Assembly: GCA_001661245.1 (NCBI GenBank)
Contig: KV454018.1
Span: 56,239-120,238, forward strand
Length of the DNA: 64,000 nt
Direction of reading: 5' to 3'
DNA from: Pachysolen tannophilus NRRL Y-2460
Taxonomy: Eukaryota > Ascomycota > Pichiomycetes > Alaninales > Pachysolenaceae
The notes beneath the pieces are model-generated. The model was not told the origin of the DNA. It was given only the letters and a program-made list of their open reading frames with translations, and ran no database searches. Below are positions 1-11,560 of this stretch, in pieces (position 1 is the stretch's first letter; every line of letters begins with the position of its first letter). Position numbers and translations under genes: made by a program.

Positions 1-1118
1 CAGTGTCACCAGTGTTATGATTCACGATTTCCATATCACCATAATTATCCACAGTAGGATTACCAACGATAATTCCTATAACGGAACTAGTGACTTTTTT
101 CCAAGTATATAATTCTTCCTTGGTTCTGACTCCACTCTTTATATTCAATGAACCATTCTTAGGCCTTAAATTTAAAAACCAGTCACCCAATGGTTTGATA
201 TCAAACGATCTACCATAGAATTTGGACTTGACAGCACTTTCACCATAATAATCCCATAATGGACTTTCAGCCATTGCAGCACCAATTGGTGGATTATGGG
301 AAACCTGTTCTACAAAGAAACGATATCCTTTATCAGGCCTCGAATACTCGTAAGTTTCTCCAAGTAATGGATTGAATGGTTTGGCTATTCTATTTGTGGT
401 AGATGCGTATTCCGAAGCGGCAAACGCTGCAACATAAACCATTCTCAAAGTTGAATCGTCAATAGAGGCAGCCTGATCCAAAAGATCTGAATATTCCATA
501 TCTTCGGCAACTCTTTGTAACAAAGAAGTAGGCTCGTTAAAGGAAACAGGTAATGTAATCCTAGTCATATCTTTCCCAACCATTGATTTCAAAATGCTCC
601 ATAACGAAAGTTTAGGCCTATTATCTTCCTCCATGGCTAATCTTTTCCTAATAGGATCTTCGTATCCTAAAAAGGAACCTTCCTTCTCCAACAATTCCTT
701 TTTGATCTTCTGTGCTTGAGTCAAACTTGCTTCATCAATCTGTGATTGGGTATTAAAAACATTGTTTGAAGCATCTTTAGACGCATCTAATTTCTTTCCT
801 GGGTCATTTGAAGCCGATTCATCTTTAGTAGATCCATTTGGTACAGAAGATGATGAAGAGCCTTCAGTAGTCGCTTGAAGATTAGGTTTCAGCTCCTCTC
901 TTCTTTTGCTATTTTTCGTATTTACTGCTACTGTGTTATTGGTGTCATTTTCAGGTGGAATCGCAGATGTTGCAGCAGTTTCAGTTTCATCGTTATTTTC
1001 CACATCAAAAAATTCTTCATCAGAATCATCATCCTCTTCTTCCTCCAAAAATTTTACAATTTCAGCATCATTCATATTCTTTGGGATATTGGTTTTTTCT
1101 GGAATCTCAGAAGGTATA

Positions 1119-1155
<37 letters not shown>

Positions 1156-2301
1156 CAACAGTCTGAGATCGCATATTACCTTGATCTTGTTCTTGATGCT
1201 GTTGCTGTTGGCTTGCTTCTTGTTTCTGCTGTTGATTCAGAAGTGTAATTAATCTGGAACTATCTTCACTATCTGCTCTTGACATCAATGGATTACCATC
1301 CTGTAAAAATTTTTGCTTCAAAATTTTCTTCAAATGTCTTTGTTTATCTTCCAACAAAACAATCTTATTTTCTCTTTCTTGAATCTCCATTTCTAAACTT
1401 TTTATAGAATTTTCCCATAAAGTTGAGATTTCTGTTTGTCTATCAAATTTCTTGATCATTTTAGCATCTCTCATTACAATAACTTCAGCTAATTCATTAA
1501 ATAGCTTTTCAATTGTGGATACTGTAATAGAAGACACTTGTAATAGTTGTTCAAAGTTTTCCTGGATATTGCCGGGATCATTTTTAGAATGTGCTAAAAA
1601 TTCTTTTAAACTTTGAATTTCGATTTTCAAATTATTTTGTAAAACTATTAAACGAGAACCATATGGACCCGTTCTCTTTTCAATTATATCACCAGTGACG
1701 GGATCAACCTGTTGGATATAATCGTCGTCCTCTTCTTCTTCATCTATTTCTGTTTCGTCAGGACCTGCGGCATTGCAATTACCACCAGCATTGGCCGATT
1801 CATTCGAACTAATTTCTTGAGATGGAGGAGAAGACAGCATAGATGGTGTTCTCGAGACAAAACTTGCATTTGAAGAGTTCACTCCCATTTGATTTTTTGA
1901 ATCTAAATTTAACCTGTTATATTCATTAATTTCTTCTAATTTGTTCCTTGATTTTCCAGATGATATTGGATTTAAACGATTTTTAATTCTTTTAAACTTT
2001 GAAGGCTTTGTGGAATTTGGTTGCCTATGTTGATAATCCGCATCACCATCATTATCAGACATCGAAGACATCGAGATTGAAGATGCACCAGATGAAATTC
2101 TTTGATGACTCTGATATGAACTCGAAACACTTTGCAGTGAACTTGGATATTGTTGTTGTTGTAATTGTTGTAATTGCTGTTGCTGTTGCTGCTGTTGTTG
2201 AGTAAGATTGAACGTATCATTAGTTCTAGCTATATCAAAACTTTCTCTATTTCTTTGAGTTTGCTTTTGAGTGTTTGAAGTTACACCATTCCAATGATTC
2301 G

Positions 2302-2340
<39 letters not shown>

Positions 2341-3885
2341 TATTGCTATTATTACTATTATTACTGATGATAGGAGATGTAACACTATTACCACTATTAT
2401 TGGTAGCAATACTTAAACTATGGGTAAGTATATTTTCATTAATATTATTAGATTGTTGTTGTTGATGATGATGATCTAAAAGTTGTTTTTTTTGAACATC
2501 TTTTGCATATCTAATAGCATTCTGTAAAAACCAAACCCATCTATTTGTTTCAATATAGTGATTTGATTTTAAATGCCATTTAATTGATGTTGTATTACCT
2601 GCAGGAATTTCAATTTCAAATTTTGATTTTTCAGAACTATCCATTTTTAATCTTGCATTAACTAAATTAATAGCACCACGACAATTTTTATTTATATCAT
2701 TTGGTGATTTATAATAAGATAATCTACCTTCAGAATCTAATATAAACCAACGTAATTTATAACCTCCTGCAAAATTTGTCCATTTTTTTAAAAAACCTTT
2801 ATAAGTTGGAGGTTGATCTGAAGAAGTATTACCATTACCCATTGGATCAATAATTGATTGTTCTTTTGAACTTTCTTTTAATAATTTTTTTAAAGGTGAA
2901 TTAGATGAAGAAACTAAATCAACTGGTAATTTACCACTAGTATTTCTTTTAAAAGGATCACCACCATGATCTAATATGAATTTACACATTTCCAAATCAT
3001 TTTTTTTAACAAATTCATGTAATACACCATCACCAGTAATTGGATCAGTACCATTTATATCCAATAAATCCATAACTCTTGGATTTAAAAGTAATTTTTC
3101 CAACAGATTAAAATTTCTAGTTTCAAAAGCATTTCTTAATTCATTTGATTTAATTTCTACAAATTTTGTTCTTAAATTTGACATTAATTGAATAACTGAT
3201 AAATCTGAAGTTACTTCTATTGGATATTTATTTTTAATATTTGAAATACAATCATTAATATTTGGTAAACACATCAAATAATGAATGATATCATAACGAG
3301 AACTTTGTACAGCCAAATGTAAAGGTGTATTACCATCATTATCCTGAGTATTAATATCTTCTACAAGGTTATTATCCACAATGAATTGTACAATTGACAA
3401 TTGACCAACTTGAACTGCATAGTGTAAAAGTAATCTTGTTACATTTTGAATTTGTGGGTCTTTTTTATTAATTTCATTAGAGGCCTCATTTAATAAACTT
3501 GTTAATCTATTTGTATCATTATTTCTCAAACAATCTAAAAGCTTCAACCTTAATAAAGATGCATTTAATTTTGGAATTGGCGCTTGCGCCTGTGTTGGCA
3601 CTGGCGCTACTGTAGGTGATTCAACGGTTATTTCTGGAACATTATTATCAGCGCTAAAAATTGGAAAAAAAAAAAGAAAAAAAAAAAAAAAAAATGTTAG
3701 TATTACTAAACTTATTTAAAACATATCATCAAACAAAAGTGATCCATTGAACAGCTATCTAACCTAGTGCTAACCTAGCTCTAACTAGCTCTAACTAGCT
3801 CTAGCTAGCAGTAAATAATTGTAAATAGCTCTAAATAGATGTAAATTTAAACATACTTGGAACTATCAATTACTTCTGGAGACAT
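1..3885 (-). CDS. OSH1: Oxysterol-binding protein OSH1/SWH1 type, 3' end outside the window
   Basis: This is a long lipid-transfer protein of the OSH1/OSH2 class, which exchanges sterol and PI4P at ER contact sites. The first exon is 3857..3885 (29 nt), and the second starts at 3653 and runs off the left edge, giving about 1227 visible residues. Domains in order are ankyrin repeats (about residues 30-260, for example 'DNDGNTPLHLAV'), a PH domain (about 290-395), long Asn/Gln-rich linkers, and an FFAT motif EFFDVEN at residues 890-896 after an acidic stretch. The start of the oxysterol-binding domain follows, with 'KPFNPLLGETYEY' and the family signature. That signature reads EQVSHNPP (from residue 1125) instead of the usual EQVSHHPP. 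The ATG is chosen because it is followed at once by a GTATGT donor that restores the ankyrin frame. It is divergent from SVP26. Identity is certain at family level. OSH1 versus OSH2 cannot be separated here. Confidence 0.93.
3654..3856 (-). other. Intron of OSH1
   Basis: On the minus strand the donor GTATGT begins at 3856, the branch site TACTAAC is complementary to 3696..3702, and the acceptor TTTTTAG ends at 3654. Removal joins codon 10 (AA|C) in frame. The intron is 203 nt and contains a long A/T run just before the acceptor. Confidence 0.93.
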
Positions 3886-4772
3886 AATCCAGTAGATAGA
3901 TTCTTTAACTTTAAATTCCACTTTTTATTAAAGAATTAAAAAATTATTAATTTATTGAAAATAACCTCGAACTAAATGGATTAAATATATATATATATAT
4001 TAGTTTAAATAATTTGCTAAATTGCTACTTTGTGATAACTAACTAAAGAGAAAGACAGACAGACACACACACACATACACACACACAGTTTTTACCTCTT
4101 CTAGAAAAGATCATATTCAGTTTCCGAAAACAGATATTTTAGTAGCACAGTGCACTATAACACAATCTAATAAGAACAGCAGCAGCAAAAATAACAGCAA
4201 AACAACAAGAACAAAAACGACTTGAAAGAAAATAATGTCTGTCAATTAAAAAAAAAAACCCCTGTGTTCAAGAATTGCCCGAGATTAGCTGGTACACTAC
4301 CATTTAGCAAATGCACTACTTTGTTTCTTGTAAAAACTATTTTTGGTAAATAAGAGCACTACTGTTTGTTCTATAAGATTTTTATTTTTTAATTTTTATT
4401 TTTTTTGAGTCGTTGAGCACTACTGCAAGTGTTTGCACTACTGCAAGTATTTGCACTACTCTGTATTTTGTTTTGCTTTAGTGTTACACTACTTTTTTTG
4501 TAAGTTTTTAGGAGATGATGGCATTGTAATATTTATCCGTAATTAAATCAATCAAAAAAATAAAAAATAAAAAAGAAAAATCTCTCCTTTTGTTTTGAAC
4601 AGCTTTACTAAATATGAATAATTTAAACCACGTCATTATTCATTCATTTAAGAAGAAATTGAAATAAATTTTATCTTAAAATTAAAAAGATTTGAAATTA
4701 GAAAAGATTAATAAAAAAATTTTTTTTTTTTATTTTTCTTTTCTTTTCTAATTATTTAAAATAAAGTAAAGG
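3886..4772. promoter_or_regulatory. Divergent OSH1/SVP26 intergenic region
   Basis: This is non-coding DNA of 887 bases between two divergent starts. It holds an (AT)n run near 3986-4000, a CA-rich microsatellite at about 4060-4088 and the CACTACT cluster listed separately. No ORF or RNA gene was seen. Confidence 0.7.
4314..4493. promoter_or_regulatory. Cluster of six CACTACT elements
   Basis: Exact CACTACT copies start at 4314, 4357, 4418, 4436, 4454 and 4487. Three of them are spaced exactly 18 bases apart inside a direct repeat of the form GCACTACTGCAAGTRTTT. A near copy (CACTACC) lies just upstream of the first. The location between two divergent start codons suggests binding sites for a sequence-specific factor. 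I know of no yeast factor with this consensus. Confidence 0.5.
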
Positions 4773-5556
4773 ATGTTTTTCCAATTACTTTCATATTTTG
4801 GAATTGTTGCAGGTTTTGTATCGGTAACGCTTGCAATAGGTAAGTTATTTTATCAATAATAATAAAAAATAAAAAACAAGAGATTAGATAATTGTGATAC
4901 TAATATTAATGGTTTATGTTTAATATAAAATTTTTTTTGTTTTAGCTTCTGGATTATACTATTTATCAGAATTAGTTGAAGAACATACTGAATTTACCAA
5001 AAGAATTTTGAAAAGATCAATTTTAGCAATTATAATAATTTATATATTATTATGGTTATTTGATTCATTCCCATTTAAATTAACAATTTTTTCATTATTT
5101 ACTTATTACATTTATTATCAAAATTTAAAACATTTTCCTTATATTAAATTATCAGGTTCTACATTTATTGGATCATGTATTTTGGTTATACTTAATCATT
5201 ATTTATGGTTTAAACATTTTGCAAATCCTTATCTTCCGTCAATTGAAGAAAGATTAAAAGCAGATTATAAACCTCCTCATGTTGCTACTTTTGCAGAAAT
5301 TGCAAGTTTTTTCGGAATATGTGTATGGTTTGTACCATTTGCTTTATTTATATCATTAAGTGCAAGTGAAAATTATTTACCAAGTAATTTAGCTGATGTA
5401 AACAGAATTAATGGAATTGATGATAATAATGAAAAAAGAAAAAATAAAGGAGTAGGATTAGTTAAATTGGTTATTGGGTTTTGTCTACAAAAATATTATG
5501 AAATTGGAAGAACTCTTGGATATGAATTAGATCCAAATCATGGAAGAATAATTTAA
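4773..5556 (+). CDS. SVP26: SVP26/ERV26 (TEX261 family) cargo receptor, two exons
   Basis: This is a multi-spanning membrane protein of COPII vesicles and the early Golgi that acts as export adaptor for mannosyltransferases and alkaline phosphatase in S. cerevisiae. Exon 1 is 4773..4839 and exon 2 is 4946..5556, giving 225 residues, close to the 228 of yeast Svp26. The spliced junction reads 'TLAIASGLYYLSELVEEHTE', which matches the conserved N-terminus of the family, so the start at 4773 is secure. Three or more hydrophobic segments are visible (residues about 1-24, 44-62, 70-100, 130-150). The C-terminal tail is short and charged. It is divergent from OSH1, and QNS1 follows on the same strand. 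Confidence 0.95.
4840..4945 (+). other. Intron of SVP26
   Basis: The donor GTAAGT starts at 4840, a branch-like TACTAAT lies at 4898..4904, and the acceptor TTTTAG ends at 4945. The 106-nt intron splits an Ala codon (G|CT). Confidence 0.93.
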
Positions 5557-5591
5557 TTTAATCTAAATTAATTGATTGTATTTTATAGACC

Positions 5592-5622
<31 letters not shown>

Positions 5623-5939
5623 ACTATTCTCTTCTTTTATTTTATTTCTACTTTTTTTTTCTATTTCTCTATCCCTCTTTCTCTTTAAAAATACTGATAT
5701 CATAACTCCAGGTATTTTTGTTCAACACTAATTCACATCTCTTGTAATTATTAAATAAACCATATTTCTATTAAAAATTGATAGCTCAATTTCACGCTTA
5801 GCTTAATAGTGGAGAAAGTACCTAAAAAATAAATGAAAAAGATAACTAAATTATATTTCATATTATATTATTTATTCATATATTGATATATTGATATATT
5901 AAGACGAGGTGGGTGTTTATCATTAGGAAGTAATCGATA
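5557..5939. other. SVP26-QNS1 intergenic region
   Basis: This 383-base stretch holds the SVP26 3' end, with a long T/A homopolymer near 5590-5621, and the QNS1 promoter. An AT-rich run with repeated 'ATATTGATAT' lies at about 5877-5900. No gene was seen. Confidence 0.6.
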
Positions 5940-8096
5940 ATGGGTCACTTGATAACTTTAGCAACTTGTAATTTGAATCAATGGGCTTTGGATTTTGAAG
6001 GAAACAGAGATAGAATTGTGGAAAGTATTAAAATTGCAAAATCAAAAGGTGCAAGATTAAGAGTTGGACCTGAATTAGAAGTCCCCGGTTATGGTTGTTT
6101 AGATCATTTTTTAGAAAATGATACTTATCTACATTCATGGGAAATGTATGCTTCTATATTAACAAATGAAGATACTTATGATATTGTATTGGATATTGGT
6201 ATGCCAATTGTACATAAAAGTAGAAAATATAATTGTAGAATCTTATCTTATAATGGTAAGATTTTATTTATTAGACCAAAAATTTTTTTAGCAAATGATG
6301 GTAATTATCGTGAAATGAGATTTTTCACTCCATTTTTGAAAACAAATACTTGTGAAGAATATGTTCTTCCAAGATTAATTCAAAAAATTACTGGACAAGT
6401 TTGTGTGGATTTTGGTGATGCTGTAATTAGTACTTTAGATACCGCAATTGGTTGTGAAACTTGTGAAGAATTATTTACACCTCTGTCACCTCATATTGCA
6501 TTATCATTGGATGGTGTGGAGATTATTACTAATTCTTCTGGTTCTCATCATGAATTGAGAAAGCTTAATACTAGAATGGAATTAATTTCAGAAGCTACTG
6601 CAAAATGTGGTGGTATTTATCTTTACGCTAATCAAAAAGGTTGTGATGGTGATAGATTATATTATGACGGTTGTGCATCAATTGCTGTCAATGGTAAGAT
6701 TGTTGCTCAAGGTAGTCAATTTTCATTAGATGATGTTGAAGTTGTTACAGCAACAGTTGATTTAGAAGACGTTAGAGCTTATAGATCATCTATTTCTCAT
6801 GGACTTCAAAGTAGAGAATCACCAAAATATAAAAGAATTCATGTTCCAATTGAATTGACACCTTCTTCAACTACTTTTGATATCAAGTTAAAACCAACAA
6901 AGATTAGAGAAATTAAGTATTATTTGCCAGAGGAAGAAATAGCTTATGGTCCTGCTTGTTGGTTGTGGGATTATGTTAGACGTTGTAAAGGTTCTGGATT
7001 TTTTTTACCGTTAAGTGGGGGTATTGATAGTTGTGCAACTGCTGTTATCGTATACAGTATGTGCTGTTTAGTAGTAGATGCAGCAAACAATGGAAATGCT
7101 CAAGTAATCGAAGATGCCAGAAGAATCGCCAATATGGAAGATGACAAAGATTGGAAACCAACCGATCCTACTGAATTGGCAAATAAAATTTTCCATACTT
7201 GTTTTATGGGAACTACAAACTCTTCAAATGATACAAGGTCTCGTTCAAAAGAGTTGGCTTCCAAAATTGGTTCTTATCATGTTGATCTTAATATGGACTC
7301 ATTAGTTACTGCTATCGTATCTATATTTGAAGTTGCCACCGGTAAGAAACCTGTTTTCAAAATATTTGGAGGTTCAAACATTGAAAATTTGGCTTTACAA
7401 AATATTCAGGCCAGATGCCGTATGGTTCTAGCTTACTTGTTTGCTCAACTTTTACCTTGGACCAGAGGTAGAACTAACACAGGTGGACTATTAGTTCTAG
7501 GTAGTGCAAACGTAGATGAACAATTACGTGGTTATTTGACTAAATATGATTGTTCTTCTGCAGATATTAACCCTATAGGTGGAATTTCTAAGACCGATTT
7601 GAAAAAGTTCATTAAGTTTGGCGTGAAAAGATTCGATCTCCCTATATTGCAGAGCTTTTTGGATGCAACTCCTACTGCTGAGTTGGAACCTATCACGGAG
7701 AACTATGTTCAATCAGATGAGATCGATATGGGAATGACGTACGAAGAATTATCAATATTCGGTAGATTGAGAAAAGTTTCAAAATGTGGCCCATATTCAA
7801 TGTTTATCAAGTTATTGCACGAATGGTCTGATGTGTATAAGCCAAGAATTATTGCTGAGAAGGTCAATCGATTCTTCTGGTACTATGCAGTTAACAGACA
7901 TAAACAAACTGTTTCCACACCAAGTTATCATGCTGAACAGTATTCTCCTGATGATAATAGATTTGATTTAAGACCATTTTTAATCAATCCTGCTTTTCCT
8001 TGGGCTAGAAAGAAGATAAATGAAATAGTGGAGACTTTGGAGATGAATGATGGCGAAGATAAACATCACCAGTTAGAAAACATGGTTCTTACATGA
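5940..8096 (+). CDS. QNS1: Glutamine-dependent NAD+ synthetase
   Basis: This enzyme makes NAD+ from deamido-NAD+, ATP and glutamine, the last step of both de novo and salvage NAD synthesis. At 718 residues it is close to the 714 of yeast Qns1. The N-terminal nitrilase-like glutaminase domain (about 1-290) keeps the triad Glu45 (in [10 protein letters not shown]), Lys114 (in IRPKIFL) and Cys175 (in [10 protein letters not shown]). The C-terminal synthetase domain has the PP-loop LPLSGGIDS at about residues 357-364, plus '[28 protein letters not shown]' type sequence for substrate binding. The gene contains a single in-frame CTG codon (residue 182), at a position that is polar in other species. 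It is convergent with KEL1. Confidence 0.98.
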   Translation: MGHLITLATCNLNQWALDFEGNRDRIVESIKIAKSKGARLRVGPELEVPGYGCLDHFLENDTYLHSWEMYASILTNEDTYDIVLDIGMPIVHKSRKYNCRILSYNGKILFIRPKIFLANDGNYREMRFFTPFLKTNTCEEYVLPRLIQKITGQVCVDFGDAVISTLDTAIGCETCEELFTPLSPHIALSLDGVEIITNSSGSHHELRKLNTRMELISEATAKCGGIYLYANQKGCDGDRLYYDGCASIAVNGKIVAQGSQFSLDDVEVVTATVDLEDVRAYRSSISHGLQSRESPKYKRIHVPIELTPSSTTFDIKLKPTKIREIKYYLPEEEIAYGPACWLWDYVRRCKGSGFFLPLSGGIDSCATAVIVYSMCCLVVDAANNGNAQVIEDARRIANMEDDKDWKPTDPTELANKIFHTCFMGTTNSSNDTRSRSKELASKIGSYHVDLNMDSLVTAIVSIFEVATGKKPVFKIFGGSNIENLALQNIQARCRMVLAYLFAQLLPWTRGRTNTGGLLVLGSANVDEQLRGYLTKYDCSSADINPIGGISKTDLKKFIKFGVKRFDLPILQSFLDATPTAELEPITENYVQSDEIDMGMTYEELSIFGRLRKVSKCGPYSMFIKLLHEWSDVYKPRIIAEKVNRFFWYYAVNRHKQTVSTPSYHAEQYSPDDNRFDLRPFLINPAFPWARKKINEIVETLEMNDGEDKHHQLENMVLT

Positions 8097-8308
8097 ATTG
8101 CAGTTTTAATTTTTTTTTCTTTTAAAGGCGAATTATCAGTTTTTAGTTTACATATGAAAATGGTAGATACACTTTAAGTACATTTCTAATTATAAAAAAT
8201 TAGATATTTAAAACAGTAGAAATCAACAATATAAATTTGTTCTAAGTGTCAGAAAATAAAATTGAGTGAAAACCCAATGTGAACCATAAAAGACCCAGAA
8301 AATGTAAA

Positions 8309-11300
8309 TTAATCTATTGAAGCTAATTGATTTGGCGAACTGTTAATACCTTTAAAAACTTCTAAAAATTTATCTATTCCTGCGCTTAGATCATTAATTG
8401 AATTCTCATTATAATCATTCTGTCCACTTGAGTTTTCAATGTCTTCATTATTTAAATCAAAAGTCTTGTCTGCAAAATAACTGTCATTTGTTTTGATACT
8501 ACTGTGAACCTTTTTGTAGTTCTCAAATTCAAGTTTCAAATTTTCGTTTTGCAAACTTAACTCATGAATTTTTTTCGTCAACTCTTCTTCTTTCTTAATA
8601 GCTGACAATTGATAGTTCTTGATATATATTTGTTGTTTTGACAAAATATTCTTGAATTTTTCTAAACTCAAAATTTTTTGGTTTATTAAATCTTCATAAG
8701 CACTAATTTTTAAGCTTTGTTCTTGAGTTTGCGAGAATAAAGAAGATATTTTCAAATTTTTCATTTCTAGTTCCTTCTCGAGCGATGAAACCAGAGATTC
8801 ATGAGCACCCAAGGATTTTTGATTACTCGAAAGTAAAATTTCCTGCTTTTCATGAGAGGACGTTAACTCTGAAAGTTCTGCTTTCAAAGAGTTGATAGTA
8901 ACATCTTTAGTAGATACTTCTGTACTTAGATTATTCAACTCATTTTCTTTTGCTTTATTCTCTTTCTCTAAGTTGATAATGTTCTGGTTTGCAACAACCA
9001 TTTTATCACTTAACGATTTCTTTAAGAAATTTAATTTTTCGTATAATTGCAACAGAACTGCACTATCCATCAGGTTCTTAGGTATTTGTTCATCATTCTG
9101 TGAGGAAATAGGTAACACAGGTAGTGAAGTATCTTTTGATTCAGATTTATCATCTTTAAGACCTTTATTATTCGTTAATTCCTCTTCTAAGCTTTTGAAT
9201 TCGGAAGAAGAATCATTATCTTTGAAGCTAGAATTCTTATTCAAAACTGGAGTATCCTGATTATTGCTAATATTTCTATTCAAAGAATCACCTGAATTAT
9301 CATCATCATTGGAAGTGTGTACATTATTGAATAATTTATCTGTTGATTCTGAACCACTGTATTTTCCAGAATACTTGTCCAACAAACTGCTCATTGTAAA
9401 GTTAGAAGTAACACTTTCATTATGATGATTGAGAAAAGATTTATCCGCTTCTTTTGATGAACCCGTCAGCACAGCAGGATCTAATAAATTACTTCGAGAG
9501 TCTTTATCAAAGTTGGATATATTAATATTCAGAGAAATCAGATCACTCGATTTTTTAAATTCATTCATTTCCTCTTCAAGTTTATTAAACCCATTGTTTT
9601 CAGTATCTTTAGAGGAAAATTTATCATTATTTATGTTAGAATGTGTACCTGTTTCCAGTTTTAAAGCATTTTGAGATCCAGATTCCTCTATTTTCGAATC
9701 ATCCCTGTATATTTGAGAGTCGCCGCTTTTCACTCTGTGTCCTTGGGGAACTGGCGGCGATTTATGTTGTTTGCTTTGAGAGACTTGTCTTAAAACAGGA
9801 GTAACGTTTTTGCTAGAGTTAATGATTTCTGCAGTCTTAGTTCGTGTATTTTTAGAGTTTTCAGGACTGTTAGTGTTGTCATTGTTATTAACACTACCTC
9901 CACTTCTTATTCTTCTGTTTTTAGCAACGCTGATGCTATCAATTCTTTTAACACCAGAAGATCCAGAGTAAATTGAAGTATTATGCGAAGAACTACTAAC
10001 TCTATCTGAACGTTTGGTATCCTTACGTTGCCTTAAAGGAGTCGAAGAAAATATTTCATCATCTTCAGGATGCGAAATTGACTTTGTTGAATGTGTTTCA
10101 AACGGAACTTTAGATTCTTCAGAAGCTTGAATTATTTCACTATCAGTTTCGTTTAACAGAGATTTTGGAATCAGGTAAGTTTGTTCAACCTCATTATTTT
10201 CATTTTTACTATTGTCTTCCATGATCGCAATGTTTACTGATTCCAAAATATAATCTTCCAATCTTGATAGATCGAATTCGTAAATATAAGTAGTTTTATA
10301 CTCAAATTCATTAGGATCGATACCAGTCAATTCTAGTAAATCATCATTATCTGTATCGTTAATGGAATCTAATACAACAATATCTTCTCTTGAATTATTA
10401 TTTTCGGAATCCAATTGATCGCCTCCCATTATTAACAATTTTTCATTCACTAAGTCATAAGTAATGGAGTGGCCACTTCGTCTTCCAGGAGCATTCAAGC
10501 CATTGGTTGATATCTTGAAAGCTTCAAACGTATCCAAATTTATAGCAATAAAATGATCTAATGTAAAACCGTTTGAATCTTTCCCACCATAACTTATTAA
10601 GTAATTCTGATATAACGTTGCAGCATGTTCTTCTAACAGTGGAGGTTGATACGTGGAAGAATAGTTACAAACTTTCCATGATTCATCAAAGGGATTGAAA
10701 CAATACAATTTATTTGATAAAGTTCCATTCATTGTAACACCTCCAAATATAAAAATCTTTCCCTCATACACTGTCATGGTATGGTTTGATAAAGGAGGAG
10801 GCTGAAACCTTGATATTTTACCCTTATTATTGTCATAAATCATTTTCCACTGAGTAGTTGGTTTTCTGAAATTTCTCAAATCAAAGCACCACATATCGTT
10901 AAACGTTTCCTCATCCAACTGACCACCAAATAAATACAAATAAGATGACCACGAAGCTTCTTCTGATTCTATTTCATTTTGGAAAGTTACAACTGTTATT
11001 GAGTGGCCATATCTACCTTTAGGCTTCAATCCCTGTGGCTGTGGAATTGTCCATTTTAATGAGTTGATGTTGAAAAAATAAAGACTGTTATCCAATTCAC
11101 CTGAAGAATTCAATTGTATTGTATCACCTCCATAAACTATGAAAGCATTACCAATTAAAATTGAACTATGACCAACCCTTGGAGCAGGGATACAATCAAA
11201 ATTTTCAATTGGTTTTGCAATGTATGAATAATCACTTGTTTGATCGTTTTTAACGGCATTAATTTTCCATATATCACCATAGACATTACCATCACGTAAA

Positions 11301-11560
11301 CCACCCATAACAAAAGTAGTTCCAGCGTCGGAAGAAGTTGTTGATGCTGTATGACGATACCTTGGAAAAGGAGAATTATATAATTTTTTCTTTTTCCAGG
11401 GCACCAGTTCACCATACTGGTCTTTGGCCGATACAGGAGTTCTATTATCAGCTATTTGAGTACGATCTTTAGGAATTTCGTTTCTATTTTGATGAGAATT
11501 ATATGTCAAATTTGGAGATCTATAAGACTGATCAGATCCCTGATATTGGAAATCAGTCAT
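8309..11560 (-). CDS. KEL1: Kelch-repeat cell-polarity protein, KEL1/KEL2 type
   Basis: Kel1/Kel2 act at sites of polarised growth and in mitotic exit control, with formins and Lte1 as partners. The frame opens with 'NSPFPRYRH', the hallmark before the first kelch blade, and continues with blades marked by GG/YGG ('FIVYGGD', 'YLFGGQ', 'IFIFGGV', 'LLIMGGD') in about the first 420 residues. A long Ser/Asn-rich region follows, then a C-terminal coiled coil (about residues 850-1010 of the 1083 from Met at 11560). The frame stays open upstream to a TTG at 11692, but no in-frame ATG lies there and a TAA sits two codons before that TTG. The true start is either Met at 11560 or an unlocated upstream exon. 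It is convergent with QNS1. Confidence 0.88.
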   Translation of the reverse strand: MTDFQYQGSDQSYRSPNLTYNSHQNRNEIPKDRTQIADNRTPVSAKDQYGELVPWKKKKLYNSPFPRYRHTASTTSSDAGTTFVMGGLRDGNVYGDIWKINAVKNDQTSDYSYIAKPIENFDCIPAPRVGHSSILIGNAFIVYGGDTIQLNSSGELDNSLYFFNINSLKWTIPQPQGLKPKGRYGHSITVVTFQNEIESEEASWSSYLYLFGGQLDEETFNDMWCFDLRNFRKPTTQWKMIYDNNKGKISRFQPPPLSNHTMTVYEGKIFIFGGVTMNGTLSNKLYCFNPFDESWKVCNYSSTYQPPLLEEHAATLYQNYLISYGGKDSNGFTLDHFIAINLDTFEAFKISTNGLNAPGRRSGHSITYDLVNEKLLIMGGDQLDSENNNSREDIVVLDSINDTDNDDLLELTGIDPNEFEYKTTYIYEFDLSRLEDYILESVNIAIMEDNSKNENNEVEQTYLIPKSLLNETDSEIIQASEESKVPFETHSTKSISHPEDDEIFSSTPLRQRKDTKRSDRVSSSSHNTSIYSGSSGVKRIDSISVAKNRRIRSGGSVNNNDNTNSPENSKNTRTKTAEIINSSKNVTPVLRQVSQSKQHKSPPVPQGHRVKSGDSQIYRDDSKIEESGSQNALKLETGTHSNINNDKFSSKDTENNGFNKLEEEMNEFKKSSDLISLNINISNFDKDSRSNLLDPAVLTGSSKEADKSFLNHHNESVTSNFTMSSLLDKYSGKYSGSESTDKLFNNVHTSNDDDNSGDSLNRNISNNQDTPVLNKNSSFKDNDSSSEFKSLEEELTNNKGLKDDKSESKDTSLPVLPISSQNDEQIPKNLMDSAVLLQLYEKLNFLKKSLSDKMVVANQNIINLEKENKAKENELNNLSTEVSTKDVTINSLKAELSELTSSHEKQEILLSSNQKSLGAHESLVSSLEKELEMKNLKISSLFSQTQEQSLKISAYEDLINQKILSLEKFKNILSKQQIYIKNYQLSAIKKEEELTKKIHELSLQNENLKLEFENYKKVHSSIKTNDSYFADKTFDLNNEDIENSSGQNDYNENSINDLSAGIDKFLEVFKGINSSPNQLASID

